A stretch of 64,000 bases of DNA, from positions 62,001-126,000 of the forward strand of contig JAFREE010000005.1 of assembly GCA_019400425.1 (NCBI GenBank), written 5' to 3'. The position numbers and the translations under genes are program-made. This document shows, in pieces, positions 58,277 through 64,000 of this stretch; the first letter of the stretch is position 1; every line of letters starts with the position of its first letter. The notes beneath the pieces are model-generated. The model was not told where the DNA came from. It saw only the letters and a program-made list of their open reading frames with translations, and searched no databases. Source of the DNA: Hymenochaete sp. R1 (lineage: Eukaryota; Basidiomycota; Agaricomycetes; Hymenochaetales; Hymenochaetaceae).

Positions 58277-58975
58277 AATTGAGTTTAAAGAGACTAGAAT
58301 ATGAAGGAAGTGTCGAAAAATCGACTGGTGTACTTAAAGCTTAAGCTTCGGGACTTCCATATCTCTGAAACTCAGCCATCATTCATCACGTGCTCTGATT
58401 CCCACGTTCTTTTGTAAGTCGTCCGTCCCAGGCCGCCCTTTTCTAGATCTGTCTCTGAGTACTAGTCCGACCCCGATGTCGAGCCCGATGATTCGACGAC
58501 CTTTACGTCCTCATACTTTTCTAGATCGCAGCGAAAATCCTAGGATATGGAGACTCGATATTGTTGCAAATATTCATTCACGCAGTAATCAACGTATAGT
58601 GACAGGTCGTTCGCCTCCAATTTTCTCTAGGAATGGCAGAGAGGCGAGGTGCATCGAACTTAAGGCGTCGTCGAGGCTCATCTGGCTCATTCCAGTGCTC
58701 TTTTAAATGTTTCGAGAAGATCAAGCAAATCGTTCACCCGTAAGGGTCGATTTGCGGTTTCAATCTCTGATGCGCGCTCATCCCGACACGAGCGGTAAAA
58801 GAGCTGTTACCATAAGCGGCACGCCAAAGGGACGGCGCTTACCGCAAACATTTCCGAAATGAAATAAAATAAAAACCGTATAAAAACCTCTAGGATCTTT
58901 CGGCCTCACATATCACGACGTGAGGTGCTCGCACTTGGCTCATCGTTCCCCCCTTTCATTCACAGGTCAAGAAAA
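58277..58975. other. Divergent intergenic region with TATA box of the FAD oxidase
   Basis: About 700 bases. TATAAAAA at 58879-58886. A 76-codon open frame at 58476-58706 has no resemblance to anything I know. Confidence 0.5.
58879..58886 (+). promoter_or_regulatory. TATA box of the FAD-linked oxidase gene
   Basis: TATAAAAA, 97 bases before the start codon at 58976, in an AT-rich patch. Strong TATA boxes in fungi usually mark regulated rather than housekeeping genes, which suits an accessory oxidase. Confidence 0.55.
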
Positions 58976-61118
58976 ATGGGCGCTAGTCAATTACTATCCC
59001 TGCCTTTCGTTCTTGATGTTCTGTCGATTCTAACCTCTGCTACATCGCGAGAGGACTCGGCTTCGAAGGCATGTGAGACGCTGAAGAGTATGTATCCGGA
59101 ACAAGTTGCGTTTCCAGGTGAGTTCCGGTTTTGTTCTCTTTTTTTCTACACTGAGCTTTTCGCCGGTGTTCTATAGGCTCGGACCAGTATGCGGAAGACA
59201 TTGCGCATACCATCCTCTCCAGTCAACAAAACTCGACTTGTTCAATTGAACCTAGTAGTTTGGATGAGCTTGCCGCAACTGTAAGTTACTCTTTTCCACC
59301 AAGTGCATTCTGGACACTAAGACTTACATTCGTACACAGTTCGCCGTCATAACTGATAATGATTTGCGTGCACCCTTTGCGGTAAACACTTCTTTATTCT
59401 TTTCAAAAACAAGTTAGATATCGGTCCTCAATACTTGAATTCTAGATCAAGTCCGGTGGGCATGCGTATAATCCAGGCCATAGCTCGACACCTGGCGTCC
59501 AGATTTCCATGGCAAACTTCAACGAAATCACATACGACGCGAGCTCGCAAACCGTCAAAGTCGGGACTGGCCTCGTCTGGGACGAAGTTTACGCTGCCCT
59601 GGATTCGGAAGGCAGGACGGTTGCAGGCGGACGTGTATCTAGCATCGGTAAGTGCTTCTCTAAAGGGTGAAAGGAAATCTTTTGTGATCGGGGTGGACCG
59701 GGATGGCCCATATTGATCATCATGATTATGTCGTATTCCAGGCGTCGGAGGCTTCTCTCTCGGAGGCGGATTCTCATGGATCTCCAACCAAGTCGGCTTA
59801 GCCATCGACACGATCGTCGCTTATGATATCTTGCTTCCGGACGGCTCGTTTCAGCATGTCACGAACGACACCAATGCTGATCTCTTCTTTGCCTTGAGAG
59901 GCGGGCTCAACAACTTCGGTATCGTCACCGCCGTTACTCTGCAGACTTTTGAACAGGATCAAATCTTTGTAAGACCGTGCACAGGCTTTTTTTTTTGACC
60001 TTATGCTAATGCACTTCTATCAAGGGTGGTTTCTTGATTTATAACGAAACCAACACCGATGCGCTTAGTGTCGCTATTGCCGATTTTCTCGAGAAAAACA
60101 CCGACCCGAAGGCACAGATCCTGCCCACATATTCTTACACGGCCGGTCAAGTCAGTTCTTTCCTCCTCGTTCAACTACTATTGATACGATACAAAAAGAT
60201 GACCATCGTGCTAATCTTCCGTATACAGTTTTTTTCCGCAGTTATGATCTTCTACGATGCGCCGACGCCTCCGAACGGATTGTTTGATGGTATCTTGGCT
60301 GTCCCGGCGACGACTGGAAGTGCCGCCACCCAGAAATTTACAGACCTCCTCCCTCAGTTGGGTAACGGCGACCTTGGTATTGGACCCTTCGGGTATGTTG
60401 CCTTCCTTTTATTTTTTTTTGTTAAAACAAAAAGAACGCATCGCTAAGTCATCTTTTAATCGTCCTCGCTGCAAAATGAACTTTGGAATTCTCGATTCCG
60501 CAAATTTTCTATTTCTTCCTACCAGCTGGGCAGCCCACACTATCCCTATCACCAAGTACCCACTCGAGCTCCTCCGCGAAATGGCCAACCAAACACTCGC
60601 CTATGGCCAAAAGGTCCAATCTCAGCATGACCAGCCAGTCGCGGTGAGTATCAGCCCTGAGCCATTCCTCACACCGTTCGCACACTCGAAGGGTGGGGCG
60701 TACCCTCACTCGCCAGAGCGTGAGCTAACGCCGTCGGCGCCATTCATCGGATACTCTACAAACGCTTTTCTTGACTTTGGTACGTTTTTTTCCCTGATTT
60801 TTCCCCGCCCGCAAGCCTTTCGAGTTGTATTGGATCGGTCATTGTACAGTAACTGACGCTAAACCTACAGAGACCCAGCAAGCTACCCGCTCCGCTTTCA
60901 TCGCCGACCTCAAGTCCTACGTCGGTACCATTCAAGCTAAAGCTATCGAGCTCGGCGTCAGCGAATCAGGAGATATTCTCTACCCGAACTACGCGTTGGA
61001 AGACACGTCCCTCGCGCTTTTGTATGGTGACAACCTGCCGAGGTTGCAAGAGATTGCGAAACAGTATGATCCAGAGCAGAAAATGGCATTGACGGGCGGG
61101 TTTAAGTTGCAAGGTTGA
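58976..61118 (+). CDS. Secreted FAD-linked oxidase (berberine-bridge-enzyme type)
   Basis: Flavoprotein oxidase of about 500 residues, about nine exons. Start at 58976; the N-terminus MGASQLLSLPFVLDVLSIL is hydrophobic, a probable signal peptide. FAD domain: FAVITDNDLRAPFAIKSGGH, where this His is the usual covalent FAD attachment, then AYNPGHSSTPGVQISM, GLVWDEVYAAL, GRTVAGGRVSSIGVGGFSLG and GGFSWISNQVGLAIDT. The substrate domain has LFFALRGGLNNFGIVTAVTL. The C-terminal BBE motif is LYPNYALEDTSL (NYA type) and GDNLPRLQEIAKQYDPEQ. The second, cysteinyl FAD link of plant BBEs is not seen (the loop reads GVGGFS), so attachment is probably single. Fungal relatives oxidise sugars, alkaloid-like or polyketide substrates; the substrate here is unknown. 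Confidence 0.9.
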
Positions 61119-61387
61119 ACTCGGGTGGGTGAACGGGTATTTGAGTGGAAAGGGGAAAAAATCGAAGAATGGACATTTCTCTGTTAGGGCTTTGAGAATG
61201 CTTTTCATCTACTATCTTCCTTTATCAAGGTTGGTATAACTTAATTATAATGGTACCCGGGCTTATGGATTTCAACGAACTAATATCACGAGTAATTCAA
61301 TTACCTAACGAACACTTATTTGTTTAGTTCTCCTGTCGTCCTAATGCTTCTGATATGCAATCCCTTACAGGGGGGTCGACATGCTCC

Positions 61388-63377
61388 TTAATCGACCAAA
61401 GGGAACTCTCCTCCCGGCTGGTGAATTGTTATCACCCTCTTCACCGTAAAATTCTCGACGTCAAATCGTCCATAACCAGTCGCTCCTCTACATTGGGAAA
61501 CAATGTTAGCGCCAAAAACGCTTGAGCTCACTACGTCCAAATGCAAACTCACCCTAATCCGGCTTCCCCCTCCCTGATATCACTATGGAATGTCGACCCA
61601 TTTACAGACAGATTTCCCGCGCGAATCCGCGCTGCGACGTCAAGTGCGCGGTTGACGTCCCGAGTCCATACGGCCGCAGACAGTGAGTAATCCGTATCGT
61701 TGGCAAGTGCGACGGCTTCGTCCACCGTGTCAACTTCAGCGATTCCAACGACTTGAAAAGCGTCAGCCTCGTTCCATTCCTTACAGACAAATGGGAAGAA
61801 AAGAAGATCAAGGAAGAAAAATAACGTACTTGGCCCGAAGCTCTCCCTCTGCCACGCCCTCATCCCCGGCTTCACGCCCGCCAACAAATGCGGCTGTACA
61901 ACCGCCCCTTTCCTCGCCCCGTCCCCAACAACTATCTTCGCACCCTCTTTTTCGGCTTCCTTAATTAACGCTACCACTCCTTCCGCAGCGCCTTCTGTCA
62001 CCAACGAGGACAATCTCGCGACGCCTCCAGCTACACCCGCACTGAGTTTCTCGAAGTGAGCGCTAAGTAGAGAGAGGAATGATTGGGAGACGGTGCGTTG
62101 GATGATGATACGTTCTGTTGACATGCAGATTTGGCCGGAGTGGAGGAGGGCGCCTTGGGCAATGGCGCGCGCAGCGGTGGGAAGGTCTGCGTCGTCTAGT
62201 ACCTGTTACACAGTTCGTTTGATATTCACAATGGCGTTAGCAATGGTTGTTTTCCGAATCGAGTGGTTTATTTCTAGGAGGAGAGAAAATACTGGACGTA
62301 CCACAGCAGGTGATTTGCCTCCGAGTTCGAAGACGCATGGTTTAAGATACTTGCCGGCTTCGCTGGCTATGATCCTTCCGACACGGTCGCTCCCAGTAAA
62401 CTAAGCATTATTTACTCCATCAGGGACTTGCTATTTTAACAAACATTGGAATTTACGTTGATATGCCTGATGTGTGGATTAGCAATGAGCTCTGACACTA
62501 ATGCCGGTGCTGTCTCTCTTGAGGTGGAGATGTAGTTCAGCACACCAGGTGGTAATCCAGCCTGATTGAATCATGAATGTCAATATCAATGCGGTCAATG
62601 ATAAATAGACCGGCTCGGAGGTGAAAGGTTTCAGTTGTGAAAGCTCACCTCGTGCAAGAGTTCGATGACCAGTTCCTGGCTCTTTGGACTGAGCTCAGAT
62701 GACTTGGCTACGACTGTGTTCCCGCAAATGAGTGCATATATCACTGCACGAAAGGTTAAAACGATAGGTGCGTTCCACGGTGCTATTGCAAGCCTACGGA
62801 GTGGCGATGTGGACGAACATTATCAGCTCTCAATCAACACATATGTATATCCAATATACTTACACGGCACCATGTGCTCTACGCTGGACCAAAACCTGGC
62901 CTCCTGATGCCGTCGACGAAGGGAACATCTGTCCCTTAATCGAGCTTCCTACCCCTACAGCTTCCACGAGATGGGCTACGGAAGCTTGGACGTTGATTGT
63001 GACCCAGATATCCGTGCAAGACGTCTCTTCTTTCAAAGCTTTGTCAAATTTGGCATACCATTCCTTGTTCTGAACGAGGGAGATAGCTTTGAGAAAAATG
63101 ATTTGCTTCTCAAGGAGAGGAGTCTTCTCCCATGTGTCGAAGGCTTTTGCGGCTGCTTCGGCTGCTTCCTAGATAAGGGGAATTTTTAATTGCTTGTTGT
63201 ATAAGATTACAATGCCGAATACCACCATACCTTGCAGTCTTGAGATGATGCTGATGCAGCTGTACCGGTAATTTGGCCGGTCAAAGCGTTTCGAACATCG
63301 AAGGTAGCGCCATCGCTTGCCAACCTCCTTTCTCCGTTTATCCAAAGAGGTGTAGGAGTCACACTAGTAAACGACAT
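61388..63377 (-). CDS. Aldehyde dehydrogenase (NAD(P)-dependent, salicylaldehyde/vanillin-type)
   Basis: Oxidises aldehydes to acids. Start at 63377 ([20 protein letters not shown]); an in-frame ATG at 63416 is possible. About nine exons, stop at 61388. Motifs: [20 protein letters not shown] (substrate/NAD site), [39 protein letters not shown] (cofactor fold), the catalytic Glu in [11 protein letters not shown], the nucleophilic Cys in [19 protein letters not shown], and VNGSTFHSD near the C-terminus, ending GGEFPLVD. All catalytic residues are present. The wording is closest to the salicylaldehyde/vanillin dehydrogenase branch common in wood-decay fungi, but substrate is an inference. It converges with the FAD oxidase, 269 bases apart. 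Confidence 0.92.
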
Positions 63378-64000
63378 CTTGAAGGGAAGAGGAAAAGCCG
63401 TATCGAAGGTCGTCATCGAAAAGTTGCAGCTTTAATATCAAACCAAATGATTTCTTGGAGATTTCACATGACCCCAAGCTTGAATTAGAGCAAGTGAATC
63501 GAGACAGGACCGGTGGGAATGTTCTATTCCATCCACTTACGATGATCGTGAAGGCGTGTCCACAATTCCGCGATTCATGGATAGTTCCTGCCTCTGCTCA
63601 TAAGTGTTCATCGTGGCTTGCGTCTAAGAAAGAGGCGGAAGATTGAAAGTGAAATTGATGGATTTGGTCGCGTCCAGGCGTCGATCCTTTAGTTAACCCA
63701 TTTAGTCGCTGTGGGTCCGTTCTTTCTTTCTTTTCTTTCTATCTCCCATAGCATTGCCTCATCACTGGCAACTCTTGGATAGCGAGGAAGACAGTTTCAT
63801 ACATCTCTATCATACCACTGGCATACGGTATGATTTTGGGATGTTTCGGTCCATCCGTTCCGCGTCATCGACCTTGTTCTCGTGCCAGGACAAGCATCAA
63901 GTCACATTGAAATGATGCTCCTGCCATGAACATTGGCATGCGATCCAGGAGCCAACTCGCGGGTATTCCTCGTCGCAATCGAGGCCAAGGCCAATGCCAA
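63378..64000. other. Right-edge region upstream of the aldehyde dehydrogenase
   Basis: No supported gene. A pyrimidine tract (CTTTCTTTCTTTTCTTTC) lies at about 63720-63740. A gene could begin near the edge but nothing is recognisable. Confidence 0.4.

Noticed and set aside
1..64000. tRNA, rRNA, transposon, viral or CRISPR elements
   Set aside because: Looked for tRNA box B-like strings, long terminal or inverted repeats, reverse transcriptase, integrase or transposase motifs and spaced repeats by eye. None was convincing.

Overview
This window is nuclear DNA of a basidiomycete fungus, most likely an Agaricomycete. The genes are dense and on both strands. Nearly all are split by short introns of about 50-75 bases with GT...AG borders. 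The families fit: a transmembrane hybrid histidine kinase, a terpene-synthase-like gene, DPBB/RlpA-like small secreted proteins, a DUF2235 hydrolase and a P450. I saw no tRNA, rRNA, CRISPR array or transposon. Gene models were built by hand from splice signals and family resemblance, so exon edges are predictions.

Layout. 1-1090 is the 5' part of a delta-9 fatty acid desaturase gene running off the left edge. 2.7-7.3 kb is a tandem array of four related secreted double-psi beta-barrel genes, one of them decayed; the three intact ones share a five-exon plan with a 21-base micro-exon. 7.8-13.5 kb holds SWC5 (chromatin), an unknown small gene, the complex I 9.5 kDa subunit and the mitochondrial ornithine carrier. 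14.4-18.7 kb is a hybrid histidine kinase. 19.3-25.3 kb has a DUF1348/NTF2-like gene, a PITH-domain gene, a secreted alpha/beta hydrolase and a polynucleotide kinase/3'-phosphatase. 25.5-34.6 kb has ENP2 (ribosome biogenesis), the sphingolipid 2-hydroxylase SCS7/FAH1 and the SIN3 co-repressor.

34.9-38.7 kb has a P450 and an S1/P1 nuclease. 39.3-41.0 kb is an unknown protein with a possible pRiA4b-ORF3-like region and a very acidic tail. 41.3-47.0 kb contains two DJ-1/PfpI paralogues with identical exon lengths, separated by the proteasome ATPase RPT6 and the GPI-anchor enzyme GPI3, which share a short divergent promoter. 47.5-52.9 kb has an unknown Gly/Arg-rich protein and a DUF2235 protein. 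54.2-56.5 kb is a mitochondrial-type DEAD-box helicase. 56.9-63.4 kb groups a terpene-synthase-like protein lacking recognisable metal-binding motifs, a secreted berberine-bridge-type FAD oxidase and an aldehyde dehydrogenase.

Most of the window is housekeeping. The accessory parts are the 2.7-7.3 kb secreted-protein array, the DJ-1 pair and the 57-63 kb oxidase/dehydrogenase/terpene-synthase-like group.
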